From JAVBSX01 sp051660685 (GTDB taxonomy: Bacteria > Planctomycetota > Planctomycetia > Pirellulales > Thermoguttaceae), in the NCBI GenBank assembly GCA_051660685.1, contig JBOFQB010000047.1, positions 1 to 58,925 on the forward strand: a stretch of 58,925 nucleotides of DNA, written 5' to 3'. Below are positions 1 to 8,492 of this stretch, in pieces. How positions within the stretch are numbered: position 1 is the first letter of the stretch; every line of letters begins with the position of its first letter. A program made the position numbers and the translations under genes. The notes below the pieces were generated by a model. That model did not search any database. It was not told the origin of the DNA and saw only the letters and a program-made list of their open reading frames with translations.

Positions 1-39
1 CGTTAATTCAAGACCTGTTGTGTATTCACGTTTTTTCAT
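1..39 (-). CDS. 5' end of an unidentified gene, cut by the window edge
   Basis: Only the first 13 codons are inside the window (MKKREYTTGLELT, ATG at 39-37). The start is well supported: on the minus strand an AGGAG Shine-Dalgarno core lies at 50-46, six bases before the ATG, one of the best ribosome binding sites in the window. It is divergent from the SLOG-type gene at 123, so 40-122 should carry both promoters. Too little protein is visible to name a family. Confidence 0.6.
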   Translation of the reverse strand, partial: MKKREYTTGLELT

Positions 40-122
40 AAAATACTCCTCCCTGAAGAGCAGTATGATTACCAAAACACTGCGATTGACGCAATATCAA
101 TCTGCTTAAAGCCAAAATAGTT

Positions 123-2315
123 ATGAAACTGGCTCTAAACATTTTTGCGAGAGTTCGTGAAATTTTTTGTAACGATTCACCACACCGGACTGGTGTCAAA
201 CCCTTTATTACTACAATGACATATCAAACTAGTTCGACAAGTATAGATGAAATTCTGAAGTTGTGCTATCACACCACGAAAGACAGTAACGTGCCAGTAT
301 ATCCCTATGTTACTGCGGTTACAGGGCATCGCACCTTTGTACAAAGCAACGTAAGGGAAACATTCCAAACGCTTCTCACCTCATTGGCAAAATGTTGGCT
401 CAAAGATTCTGGTGGATACGCTCCACTGATTCTCCTAACCGGTATGGCTGATGGTGTCGACATGATTGCTGCGGAAGTTGCGTTGGAATTGCAAAAAAAA
501 TTCAACATTGCCATCATTGCCGTACTGCCGATGGAAAAATCGGTGTATCTCAAGACTATCACCGACAAGGAACGATTTGAAAAGATACTCTCGCAAACAA
601 CCATCATCCCAATGCCATTACATGCAAAAAATATTGGTGAGACCGCACACACTGAGCTTGTAGATGCGGATAATCCACAAACGGAGTGGCGACGCGCGTT
701 GCAATACGAAATGGTTGCTAACTTCCTCGCGGTTCATAGCCACACGCTTTTTGCGATATGGGATGGTATTGACCAGAGTGAAAAAATCGGTGGTACATCG
801 ACTGTCGTCAGATTCAAACTGGAAGCAAATCCAAAATCATTTGAAACAGAAAATAGCAACTCGTTGACCTTTCCAACAGTCGGACCAGTCGTGCAGATTT
901 TCGTTACCCGTGATGATGCAGCGCATAAAAGAAATATTCTACCCGAGTGGTTGACCATCGAAAATTCACCATCGCAATCACCTCCTGTATTTTTGTGGGA
1001 ACGGGATAATCTGCCTCCAAAAGAACGTGGTGAATTAACAAAGGACATGCAATTTACCATTCCTAATAACTTAGGATACCATAAAGCGGTTACCAGTGCT
1101 ATAGTGCGACTGGGACTTGTAAACCGCGACATGGTAGAAAACTATGCGCATATTTCACAAGACAAACAGGAGTGTTCCAAAACGGATATGGGCATAACCC
1201 CATCTGCACGCAATAGTATCCAGTTCGATGCCGAAACCGACATTTTGTTAGATTACTATGCTGTCATAGACCAGCTCGCTATCTATTTCCAAAATCGGAC
1301 GGTGAAGACGATTACTGGTTATGTATTTCTCTTGTTCATGCTGTTACTCACCAGTGGCACGCTCGCCTCATTTTGGGTAGTCAGGCAAAACGGATGGGGC
1401 AACACTCCCGAATCATGGTTCCGATTTTTGTGGATTGCAGGAAGTGAAAGTGCCTTTGACTCGATGTTTCTTTTGTCGGTGATTTATTGGGGAGTATTTT
1501 CCGCTCTGCTGGGGCTCTATTGTTTTGCGAAGTTTGAGCAATTTCACCATCGCTACCATCGCTATCGGACGGTTGCCGAGGCACTGCGAGTGCAGATATT
1601 TTGGCGAATAGCAGGGATGCGGGATTGCGTATCTGGATACTATCGCTCTCACCAGATGGACGACCTCGTTTGGCTTCGCTGTGCGCTGAATGGTCTGGAT
1701 GTGTTGCTAGACACGCCAGCCGATATGTCGCCTACAGAATTGGAAAAACGCATTGTATTTACGCAATGCAAATGGATTGTCGATAAGGATTCTGGACAGT
1801 TGAGTTATTTTCGCCGCACCATTCCCAAAAGAGAACGACCGTGGAAACACGAGAAAGCCCCATGGAGTGCCAAAAAGTTGTTTGCCATATTGTCGTACAT
1901 TGCCACGCACAAGTGGATGAAGGGCGTGCTGTTTTTATTGTTGTCACTTTTTCTTTTGGCACAGCCGGTAGCCGACAACATCAACGCATGGATTTTTCAC
2001 GGTTTGGGAGACCGAGACATCGGTCTTTGGATTGTCGTGGCTTTTGGGATGACATTGACCATCTGTTCTAGCCTGTTCGTGTCGGGGATTCTGTATATCC
2101 AATTGATGCGTTACGCACAGGAGGCAAATCGTTATAAGTTGATGATTTGCCCTCACGATACAGCGAATAAATTGCTGACGAAACTATTGGAATCAACACC
2201 AGTTAATATAACCATGTGCCAAGACGTATTGCGTGATCTTGGCACAGAAGCCCTATCGGAAAACGCAGAATGGCTCCTTGCCGTCGGCGAACGAAAATTG
2301 GTACTGCCGAGATAA
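123..2315 (+). CDS. SLOG-type nucleotide-sensor protein with C-terminal transmembrane (SLATT-like) region
   Basis: 730 residues. Residues about 62-225 look like a SLOG (LOG/DprA-superfamily) Rossmann-like domain: a TAVTGHR strand-loop, a Gly/Ala-rich LLTGMADGVDMIAAE segment and a late LFAIWDG strand. Four hydrophobic helices follow (about 398-420, 447-468, 598-614, 632-660). Between the pairs, YRTVAEALR followed by FWR resembles the R-x-x-A-E signature of SLATT-type two-helix effector domains. SLOG plus membrane modules are known as predicted nucleotide-sensing conflict or antiphage proteins that perforate the membrane; applying that here is inference. There is no clear Shine-Dalgarno before 123; an in-frame ATG at 219 is an alternative start. 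It stands alone, 259 bases before an AAA/nuclease gene. The exact SLOG subfamily was not determined. Confidence 0.6.
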   Translation: MKLALNIFARVREIFCNDSPHRTGVKPFITTMTYQTSSTSIDEILKLCYHTTKDSNVPVYPYVTAVTGHRTFVQSNVRETFQTLLTSLAKCWLKDSGGYAPLILLTGMADGVDMIAAEVALELQKKFNIAIIAVLPMEKSVYLKTITDKERFEKILSQTTIIPMPLHAKNIGETAHTELVDADNPQTEWRRALQYEMVANFLAVHSHTLFAIWDGIDQSEKIGGTSTVVRFKLEANPKSFETENSNSLTFPTVGPVVQIFVTRDDAAHKRNILPEWLTIENSPSQSPPVFLWERDNLPPKERGELTKDMQFTIPNNLGYHKAVTSAIVRLGLVNRDMVENYAHISQDKQECSKTDMGITPSARNSIQFDAETDILLDYYAVIDQLAIYFQNRTVKTITGYVFLLFMLLLTSGTLASFWVVRQNGWGNTPESWFRFLWIAGSESAFDSMFLLSVIYWGVFSALLGLYCFAKFEQFHHRYHRYRTVAEALRVQIFWRIAGMRDCVSGYYRSHQMDDLVWLRCALNGLDVLLDTPADMSPTELEKRIVFTQCKWIVDKDSGQLSYFRRTIPKRERPWKHEKAPWSAKKLFAILSYIATHKWMKGVLFLLLSLFLLAQPVADNINAWIFHGLGDRDIGLWIVVAFGMTLTICSSLFVSGILYIQLMRYAQEANRYKLMICPHDTANKLLTKLLESTPVNITMCQDVLRDLGTEALSENAEWLLAVGERKLVLPR

Positions 2316-2574
2316 CCAATGAACAATTTCAAAGTGCGGCAAAATAATGCTGTTAATTTTTGTCCCTTTTATAAAAAATGCCCGTTTTTCAATTGGAAAA
2401 CAAGGTGTTTTTTCAACAATACTTCTATATCACCTATGTTGCCAAAACATACAGTCAAGAAGTATTACTCGTTTTTTGCTCCTTAATTTCCAATGCCAAA
2501 CGGCTCAACGTAAACAGTATTATTTTGTCGCACCACAATTTCAGTCACCCTCCAACATACCAAGAGTACCCCCA

Positions 2575-4131
2575 ATGCGAGAATTTGTAACCACCGGACT
2601 TTGCGTGCCATCGAAGCATTACATGGCTGACACCAGCGAAAAAATTGCAAAAATTCGTCAAATGATCGACGAAGGAAAGTATTTCACTATCAATCGTGGT
2701 CGCCAATACGGAAAAACAACGACGCTATTGCTCCTCGAACAGAGCCTAAAAAACGAATACACCGTCATTTCAATTTGCTTTCAAGGACAAGGCGACGATG
2801 CGTTCGCAACGCCGAAAGACTTTTGCCAAATGCTTTTGGTACAAATTGACGAAAGCCTGAAAACAATGTACAACTCGAATACGGCTTCGTGGCTGGACGA
2901 AAGCATCGACTCTTTTCAAAAATTGGGATTACATATCAAAAAGATGTGTCGGGACAAAAATTTCGTGCTTTTCATTGACGAAGTTGACAAAACGTCAACG
3001 AATCAGACATTTTTGGACTTTTTGGGAATGCTCCGCGAAAAATTTCTGTTCGCCCAGTCGGGAAAAGACTTTACGTTTCACAGCGTTGTTCTCGCAGGTG
3101 TGCATGACATTAAGAACATAAAACAAAAACTGATCCGTGAAGGAAAGCATGAATTGAAGCTCGGAGAAGGTAGCTTCAATTCGCCTTGGAACATTGCCGT
3201 CAACTTTGATGTTGATATGTCCTTGAATCCAAAAGAGATAGCGTCAATGTTGTCGGAATACGAAAACGACCATAAAACGGGAATGAATATTCCCGTCATT
3301 TCGCAGGAAATACACAATTACACGAGTGGCTATCCGTTTCTTGTTTCGAGAATTTGCCAAATCATCGAAGACGATCTTGACCGCGACTGGACGATTGACG
3401 GCGTACAAGCGGCTGTAAAAAGGATAATTAACGAAAAAAATACGTTATTCGACGATATGTTCAAAAACATGGATAACAATCCATCGCTGTACGAATTACT
3501 CTATGATATTGTGATCAAAGGCGATAGACGTGCTTTTTCCTATGGCAACGCTGCGATTGATTTGGGGGCAACGTATTGTATTGTGCAAAACTCCGAAAAT
3601 GGCGTTGCCGTATCCAACAAAATTTTTGAACTCGTTATTTGCAACAAATTTATTGCAGACGACGAAATGAACCACAAGCAAATAACCGGCGTTTTGCGTG
3701 AAGATGTAATTATCGACGGAAAATTCGATATGGCATTGTGCATAAAGAAGTTTGCCCAGCATTATTATGAAATGTTTGCGGACCGCGATTTTGAATTTTA
3801 CGAGCGGCACGGGCGATTGTTATTTCTCTCGTATTTGCAGCCGCTTATCAACGGAAATGGGTTTTATCACATTGATCCGGAGACTCGCAACACAAGACGC
3901 ATGGATATTGTTGTCGATTACGGAAAACAGCAATTTATCGTGGAACTCAAGATTTGGAAAGGCGATGTGAAACACGACGAAGCCTACGAACAACTTTTAG
4001 CATACATGAACAGTAAAAACTTATCGGAAGGCTACTTACTGACGTTCGACTTTAGGTTAGATGAGAACAAAGAGCGGAAAGCAGAGTGGGTAAACGTAGA
4101 TGGCAAGCGTATTTACGATGTTATTGTGTAG
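2575..4131 (+). CDS. AAA-like ATPase fused to a PD-(D/E)XK nuclease-like domain
   Basis: 518 residues from the chosen start. The frame is open from 2347, but recognisable family sequence begins at MREFVTTGLCVP (2575), the usual N-terminus of this group. Walker A is RGRQYGKTTT (residues 41-50) and Walker B is NFVLFIDEVD (129-138). Near the C-terminus MDIVVDYG followed by FIVELKIW gives the D...ExK pattern of a PD-(D/E)XK fold, with a trailing QLLAYM helix. Proteins of this design (AAA-ATPase_like with a C-terminal nuclease fold) are common in gut bacteria and typically sit in variable regions; their function is not established, with DNA-targeting or mobile-element roles suspected. It follows the SLOG gene in the same direction after 259 bases, too far to be sure of co-transcription. 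Confidence 0.75.
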   Translation: MREFVTTGLCVPSKHYMADTSEKIAKIRQMIDEGKYFTINRGRQYGKTTTLLLLEQSLKNEYTVISICFQGQGDDAFATPKDFCQMLLVQIDESLKTMYNSNTASWLDESIDSFQKLGLHIKKMCRDKNFVLFIDEVDKTSTNQTFLDFLGMLREKFLFAQSGKDFTFHSVVLAGVHDIKNIKQKLIREGKHELKLGEGSFNSPWNIAVNFDVDMSLNPKEIASMLSEYENDHKTGMNIPVISQEIHNYTSGYPFLVSRICQIIEDDLDRDWTIDGVQAAVKRIINEKNTLFDDMFKNMDNNPSLYELLYDIVIKGDRRAFSYGNAAIDLGATYCIVQNSENGVAVSNKIFELVICNKFIADDEMNHKQITGVLREDVIIDGKFDMALCIKKFAQHYYEMFADRDFEFYERHGRLLFLSYLQPLINGNGFYHIDPETRNTRRMDIVVDYGKQQFIVELKIWKGDVKHDEAYEQLLAYMNSKNLSEGYLLTFDFRLDENKERKAEWVNVDGKRIYDVIV

Positions 4132-4235
4132 AAAACAGCGGTCACGATTCCATTGTTCCGTATTCAATGCGCGCCCGCAGTGGTGCCCTTGCCATTCGGG
4201 TTATTCGTACCTTTCTACCTCTTTTGAATGCCAAG

Positions 4236-4259
4236 AGCCGCTTTCTCTGAAAGCGGGCT
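4236..4259. terminator. Hairpin after the AAA/nuclease gene
   Basis: A 10-bp stem with a one-base bulge (AGCCGCTTTC against GAAAGCGGGCT) and a three-base loop, about 105 bases after the stop at 4131. No T-tract follows, so rho-independent termination is uncertain; it may simply be a structured repeat. The rest of 4132-4340 includes a CACTAA/CACCACTAACC low-complexity stretch at about 4308-4334 and no gene. Confidence 0.35.
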
Positions 4260-4340
4260 AAACGCCGAAAGTACCGTAAAACGTAGGACTTGACGCAATT
4301 CAACTCGCCACTAATCACTCACCACTAACCACTATTCGTT

Positions 4341-4378
4341 CAGTTTCCTAAACCGTAGGTCGTTGGTTCGAATCCAAT
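4341..4378 (+). other. 3' half of a tRNA-Arg(CCU)-like sequence, possible attachment site
   Basis: The segment reads as anticodon loop TTCCTAA (anticodon CCU), variable loop AGGTC, and a complete T arm GTTGG-TTCGAAT-CCAAT at 4361-4377. The anticodon stem has lost pairing at two positions, and nothing upstream resembles D arm or 5' acceptor strand, so this is a remnant rather than a working tRNA. The anticodon-to-3'-end half of a tRNA is the usual core left by tyrosine-recombinase integration. It abuts the sudden start of a truncated peptidase reading frame, which suits a recombination junction. No integrase is visible in the window. Confidence 0.45.
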
Positions 4379-5104
4379 CAAGGTTCTCTCGGAACATGTG
4401 CCGGTTTTGCAGCCGATTCCGCCAGTTTCTGCATGTTGTTGCAACATTTGGCAGACGGTGTTGAATTGGAATTTATTCCAAGTAACCCTTATCCTGCTTG
4501 GGTCCTCGGTCGAGAAGATGCCGGTTACATAGGAGGAGGGGCAAGTCTTTCAATGGTCTTGAACGGCATTAACAAATACGGACGATTTCCGATTTCGAGA
4601 GTCGGGACGTACAACGAATCAATCCGAAAAGGGGTCAATTGGCGCAACTACATTCAGGACGCAGAACCCTTTCAAGCCGGTTGTTGTTATTTGGGCAATC
4701 TCCCAAGTCGTGAAATGGCAGATGCGATCATTCTCTCGGTTCGGGCCGGACATCCGATTGTATTCGGCGGTTCAACCGCCGTTTCCAACAAGCCAGTTTA
4801 TAAGGAAAAGGTTAAAACCGGGACCTTGCAAGGACGTTGGTCGCACGCAACCGCTTTTGTCGCATACCGAATCATTTCCGGGACAGTTTATCTCGCGCAC
4901 ATGAACAGTTGGGGGAATGTTTATGGTGTTGGACAGTACGAAAAGGACCCGGGAAGTGTGATTTGGCTCTCTGAGGAAGATATTCGGGCAATGTGTGCCG
5001 GGACATACAGAGACGCTTTTGCAATCACTTATGTTGAAAGTACCAAAGGTCCGAAAAACTGGAACCTTGCACCTCGTCAAATTCCATTCCCGACCCTTTC
5101 CTGA
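4352..5104 (+). pseudogene. Papain-like (C1) cysteine peptidase, N-terminus missing
   Basis: The frame is open from just after a TAA at 4349-4351, but the first in-frame ATG (4433) lies after the catalytic region, so the annotated part lacks a proper start. Family-like sequence begins at NQGSLGTCAGFAA (about 4376), which carries the catalytic Cys; the His is in GRWSHATAF and the Asn in MNSWGNVYG, so the Cys-His-Asn triad is otherwise complete. The missing propeptide/N-terminal lobe and the adjoining tRNA-like remnant suggest truncation by integration or deletion. Phage- or element-borne C1-like proteins beside a small membrane protein are a plausible origin. A non-canonical start upstream cannot be excluded. 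Confidence 0.6.
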
Positions 5105-5206
5105 CCCCCGAATTCTGAATCCTTTTGCCCTTTTCTCCAGTTTGTGTCCCTGTTGCCAATCTTCTCCCTCCTAGATTCTACCTCCTCCCTCCTACATTCT
5201 CCCAAA

Positions 5207-5431
5207 ATGGACATTCCTGTACTTAACGATCTGGTACAAGGCGGTATCGTCGGTATCTGTATCGGACTCATTATCGCAATCTGCTACATCGTCCGTCTGT
5301 TCGTCCTTGCAATCAAGGAATTCCAGACGGAAATCCGGGACTTGAACAAGACGATCACTGAATTGGGTGTTGAACTCCGGTCATTGACCCAAAAACGTCA
5401 ACGAAAACGGACGGAACCGATTAGCGAATAG
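5207..5431 (+). CDS. Small membrane protein, holin-like
   Basis: 74 residues from ATG 5207. The frame is open further upstream from 5144, but that stretch is translated pyrimidine-rich spacer. One long hydrophobic helix (GIVGICIGLIIAICYIV) is followed by LFVLAIKEFQTEIRDLNKTI, an amphipathic coiled-coil-like segment, and a strongly basic tail (KRQRKR). This layout is shared by phage holins and by small hemolysin-XhlA-type proteins, and the gene directly follows a truncated peptidase of possible phage origin. No specific family was recognised. A CCTCCTCCCTCC pyrimidine tract sits immediately upstream instead of a Shine-Dalgarno. Confidence 0.55.
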   Translation: MDIPVLNDLVQGGIVGICIGLIIAICYIVRLFVLAIKEFQTEIRDLNKTITELGVELRSLTQKRQRKRTEPISE

Positions 5432-5449
5432 AATCGTCAATCGGTCCAC

Positions 5450-5537
5450 TTACACCTTTGCTCACTTTCAATGTATGCCAATTAAGGTGATATGACGTTC
5501 ACCAATTTATGACGTTCGCCCATTTTACACCTTTGCT
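5450..5537. repeat. Short direct repeats at the 3' end of metY
   Basis: TTACACCTTTGCT occurs at 5450-5462 and again at 5525-5537, where it is the last codons and stop of metY on the minus strand. Between them ATGACGTTC is repeated at 5492-5500 and 5509-5517, and 5466-5480 (TTCAATGTATGCCAAT) resembles the dispersed TTGGCATACAC repeat found at 43606, 52810, 58344 and 58705. Confidence 0.5.
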
Positions 5538-6805
5538 AATGCTTGGTCAAAATCAGCAAGGATGTCCGCAATGTCTTCCAGACCAACACTGACCCTGATG
5601 TAATCCGGCGTAACGCCCGCCCCAATCAATTCAGCGTCCGACAACTGACCGTGTGTCGTCGTTGCGGGATGTATCACCAATGTCCGAGCGTCACAAATGT
5701 TGGCAACATGTGTTGCCAACTTAACAGAATCGATAAATTTTTCTCCTGCTGCTCTTCCGCCTTTAATTCCGAATCCGAGAATACAACCACAACCTTTTTT
5801 GAGGTATTTTTGGGCGAGAACATAATTGGGATGAGAAGGAAGGGCCGGATAATTGACCCAAGCAACTTTCGGATGTTTTTCGAGGTATTCGGCAACAGCG
5901 AGCGTATTTTGGCAATGTCGGTCAACCCGAAGAGGTAAGGTTTCAAGACCTTGCAGGAACTGAAAAGCACTCATAGGGCTTAGACAACCGCCCAAATCTC
6001 GCAACCAATGAGTCCGACAAGTCACGATGTAGCAAGCGCGACCGACTGCTTCATAAAAGACCATGTTATGATACGCCGGGTCTGGTTTGGTGAATTGCGG
6101 CCATTTTTCAGGTTCCTTCCCCCAATCAAAATTGCCGCTGTCCACAATGACCCCGCCCATACAGGTTCCATGTCCCCCGATCATCTTTGTCGCACTATAA
6201 GTCGTCACGTCAGCCCCATATTCAAACGGACGGAACAAATAGGGGGTTAATACCGTATTATCACAAACGACCGGGAGTCCATGTTTGTGTGCAACATCGG
6301 CAATTTGTTCATAAGGGAGAACCTCATTTTTCGGATTCGCAAGTGTCTCGTAAAAAACAGCTCTTGTATTCGGACGAAGAGCCGCAGAAATGTTTTCAGG
6401 GTTAGAAAAATCAATGAGAGAGACCTCAACACCGAATTTTTTGAACGTGTTGGTCAACAGGGACACAGTTCCGCCGTATAAACCGGCTGATGCAATAATG
6501 TGTTGACCGCAAGAAGCGAGAGCGAGCAGAGCAATCGCATTTGCCTGTTGACCACTTGAGAGAGCAAGTGCTCCAACTCCTCCCTCAAGAGCCGACATAC
6601 GCTCTTCAAAAACCGTTGTCGTCGGATTCCCCAATCGGGTGTAAATATAACTGGGATCGGACAGTTCAAAAACTTTTCGTGCATGTTCGCTGCTCCGAAA
6701 AACAAAACTGGTTGTCAAATGGATCGGAACAGCGCAGGAATTTGTATTGGGATCGGCTGTTTGACCCGCATGAAGGGCTTGTGTGGAAAAACCTAGTTCA
6801 GTCAT
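5525..6805 (-). CDS. metY: O-acetylhomoserine sulfhydrylase (MetY-type)
   Basis: 426 residues, the normal size for the PLP-dependent Cys/Met-metabolism family. It converts O-acetylhomoserine and sulfide (or methanethiol) to homocysteine (or methionine) in the cytoplasm. The start is MTELGFSTQALHAGQ; the frame continues upstream as low-complexity sequence (P, F, S rich) that is clearly spacer. Visible signatures are SYIYTRLGNPTTTVFEERM, the SSGQQANAIALLALA region, and YSATKMIGGHG with the PLP-binding lysine. It stands as a single gene, divergent from the aldolase. Immediately upstream on its sense strand is a CCTATTTCCTATT-type pyrimidine repeat. Confidence 0.92.
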   Translation of the reverse strand: MTELGFSTQALHAGQTADPNTNSCAVPIHLTTSFVFRSSEHARKVFELSDPSYIYTRLGNPTTTVFEERMSALEGGVGALALSSGQQANAIALLALASCGQHIIASAGLYGGTVSLLTNTFKKFGVEVSLIDFSNPENISAALRPNTRAVFYETLANPKNEVLPYEQIADVAHKHGLPVVCDNTVLTPYLFRPFEYGADVTTYSATKMIGGHGTCMGGVIVDSGNFDWGKEPEKWPQFTKPDPAYHNMVFYEAVGRACYIVTCRTHWLRDLGGCLSPMSAFQFLQGLETLPLRVDRHCQNTLAVAEYLEKHPKVAWVNYPALPSHPNYVLAQKYLKKGCGCILGFGIKGGRAAGEKFIDSVKLATHVANICDARTLVIHPATTTHGQLSDAELIGAGVTPDYIRVSVGLEDIADILADFDQALAKV

Positions 6806-7262
6806 AATAGGAAATATAGGAAATAGAGGAAAAGGGTTGGAAATGGAAATTGTGGAAGAGTGAAAACGTGGAAAAAGGGGGATTGGAAAATACTTGGGAA
6901 AACCAACTTCTACCTTTTCCAATTATACTATGATTACAGTTCGTCAAAAGGTAGACATACGGTTCATAATCAAGGAGAGGTGAACAGTTTGACAGGGAAA
7001 GATGCTCTTGGTTCCTCTTCCTCACGTTTCCCTAAGGTTGCCGAAATCGACTGATTCAATCACCCAATGTTTCTCTGTTTCTCAAAAAACAAATACCCCT
7101 TAAAAAAATCCCCCCTCTGAAAAAGGTCAAAATAGGCTGACCCGCAATGCTCCCCTGTTCGCTGTGTCCAAAAATGGTAGAATCAAGCCGGTTTTCAGTC
7201 CGTATTCGGTACAACCGCTTGTTCGGTAAGACCATTCTCACTTTCATTATTAGGAGTTGACG
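6806..7262. other. Divergent spacer between metY and the aldolase gene
   Basis: 457 bases without a gene. The metY-proximal 6806-6900 is a purine-rich low-complexity tract on the plus strand (ATAGGAAATATAGG units, then GGAAA/GGGG runs), i.e. pyrimidine-rich in the metY sense. The remainder looks like ordinary spacer. No convincing -35/-10 pair was found, although a TAGAAT hexamer at 7178-7183 could be a -10 for the aldolase. Confidence 0.5.
7252..7256 (+). promoter_or_regulatory. Ribosome binding site that fixes the aldolase start
   Basis: AGGAG lies six bases before ATG 7263. A TTG two codons earlier (7257) directly abuts this element and cannot use it, so the start is 7263. Confidence 0.8.
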
Positions 7263-8273
7263 ATGATCGTAACAACGAAAGAACTGTTCCAACAGGCATA
7301 CGGAAAGTATGCAATTGGGGCGTACAACATTAACAACCTTGAACAGACCGTCGGTCTGTTTCGGGGGAATCTTGGGAAATGGAACAAGAACGAGGACGCG
7401 AATGATTCCTCGAAAAGTGCTCCGTTCATCATCCAGATTTCTCGCGGTGCTCGCTCGTACAGCGACAAACGTTTTCTGGAATCAATGATTCGAACAGCAG
7501 GAGAGGTGTTCCCGGACGCGATTTTCGCGGTCCATCTCGATCACGGAACAGAAGAAGCCTGTTATGATTGCATTGACAGCGGTTTTTACAGTTCGGTGAT
7601 GATTGACGCTTCACATGAACCGTTTGAGAAGAACATCGAAATCACCAAAAAAGTTGTTGACCGCGCTCACGCAAAAGGGATCGTCGTTGAAGCGGAACTG
7701 GGACAACTGGGAGGAGTCGAAGAAGACGTTGTTGGAAGTGTCAAATTGACTGATCCGGCACAAGCAGCCGAATTCGTCGAAAAATCGGGTTGCGACTCTT
7801 TGGCAGTTGCAATCGGGACCTCACATGGAGCATTCAAATTTTCAGGTAAACAGGGTTTGCATTTTGACGTTTTGGAACAGATTCAAAAAGCAGTTCCGAA
7901 AAATTTTCCGCTCGTCATGCACGGAAGTTCTTCTGTTCCCAAAGAATGGGTTGACCGAATTAACAAAGCGGGCGGTCAACTGAAAGATGCAAGCGGCGTC
8001 AACGAAGACCAATATCTTCCGGCTGCAAAGTTGGGAGTGACGAAGATTAACATTGATACAGATGGACGTTTGGTTTGGTGTGCGATTCATCGTGAAGCAT
8101 TCCGCGACGATCCAGCCAATTTTGATCTCCGTCCCCCGGGGAAAGTTTTTATGACCGCTTATGCCGAGTATATCATTCACAAGAATTCCAAACTCGGAAG
8201 TGCCGGACAACTTGAATCTGTCCGCGCTGCTTTGAAATCCAGTTGTGGTTGCAGTTGCGGTTGCGGAAAATAG
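7263..8273 (+). CDS. fba: Class II fructose-bisphosphate aldolase
   Basis: 336 residues. It cleaves or forms fructose-1,6-bisphosphate in glycolysis and gluconeogenesis using a divalent metal. The metal-binding and catalytic signatures are present: AVHLDHGTEE, VVEAELGQLGG, AIGTSHGAFK and VMHGSSSVP, followed by the phosphate-binding KINIDTDGR. The start is set by AGGAG at 7252-7256. The odd feature is the C-terminus, KSSCGCSCGCGK, with four cysteines alternating with glycine and serine, not a normal part of this fold. It is monocistronic, with a strong terminator 32 bases downstream. Confidence 0.93.
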   Translation: MIVTTKELFQQAYGKYAIGAYNINNLEQTVGLFRGNLGKWNKNEDANDSSKSAPFIIQISRGARSYSDKRFLESMIRTAGEVFPDAIFAVHLDHGTEEACYDCIDSGFYSSVMIDASHEPFEKNIEITKKVVDRAHAKGIVVEAELGQLGGVEEDVVGSVKLTDPAQAAEFVEKSGCDSLAVAIGTSHGAFKFSGKQGLHFDVLEQIQKAVPKNFPLVMHGSSSVPKEWVDRINKAGGQLKDASGVNEDQYLPAAKLGVTKINIDTDGRLVWCAIHREAFRDDPANFDLRPPGKVFMTAYAEYIIHKNSKLGSAGQLESVRAALKSSCGCSCGCGK

Positions 8274-8304
8274 GCTGTTTGGATAAATAGCGTTGTTGGT
8301 TTTG

Positions 8305-8341
8305 AAACCGGACGGAATTCTTCGTCCGGTTTCTTTTTTTT
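8305..8341 (+). terminator. Rho-independent terminator after the aldolase gene
   Basis: A perfect 10-bp stem, AAACCGGACG against CGTCCGGTTT (8305-8314 with 8323-8332), an eight-base loop, then C and a run of about eight T. It lies 32 bases after the stop codon and separates the aldolase from the TPR gene. Confidence 0.9.
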
Positions 8342-8492
8342 ACTTTGTATAATCTTTTTGTGTTTTCTATTTGCCCTATATTGCCTATTATTATTTCAAA
8401 GTGTTGTTTTCCCGGTTTCCTCTTGACTTTATATCGGTTTATTATGTACAAGTCATAATTCGTGGACTTTGCGCCTTTTCAACCGATTAAAT

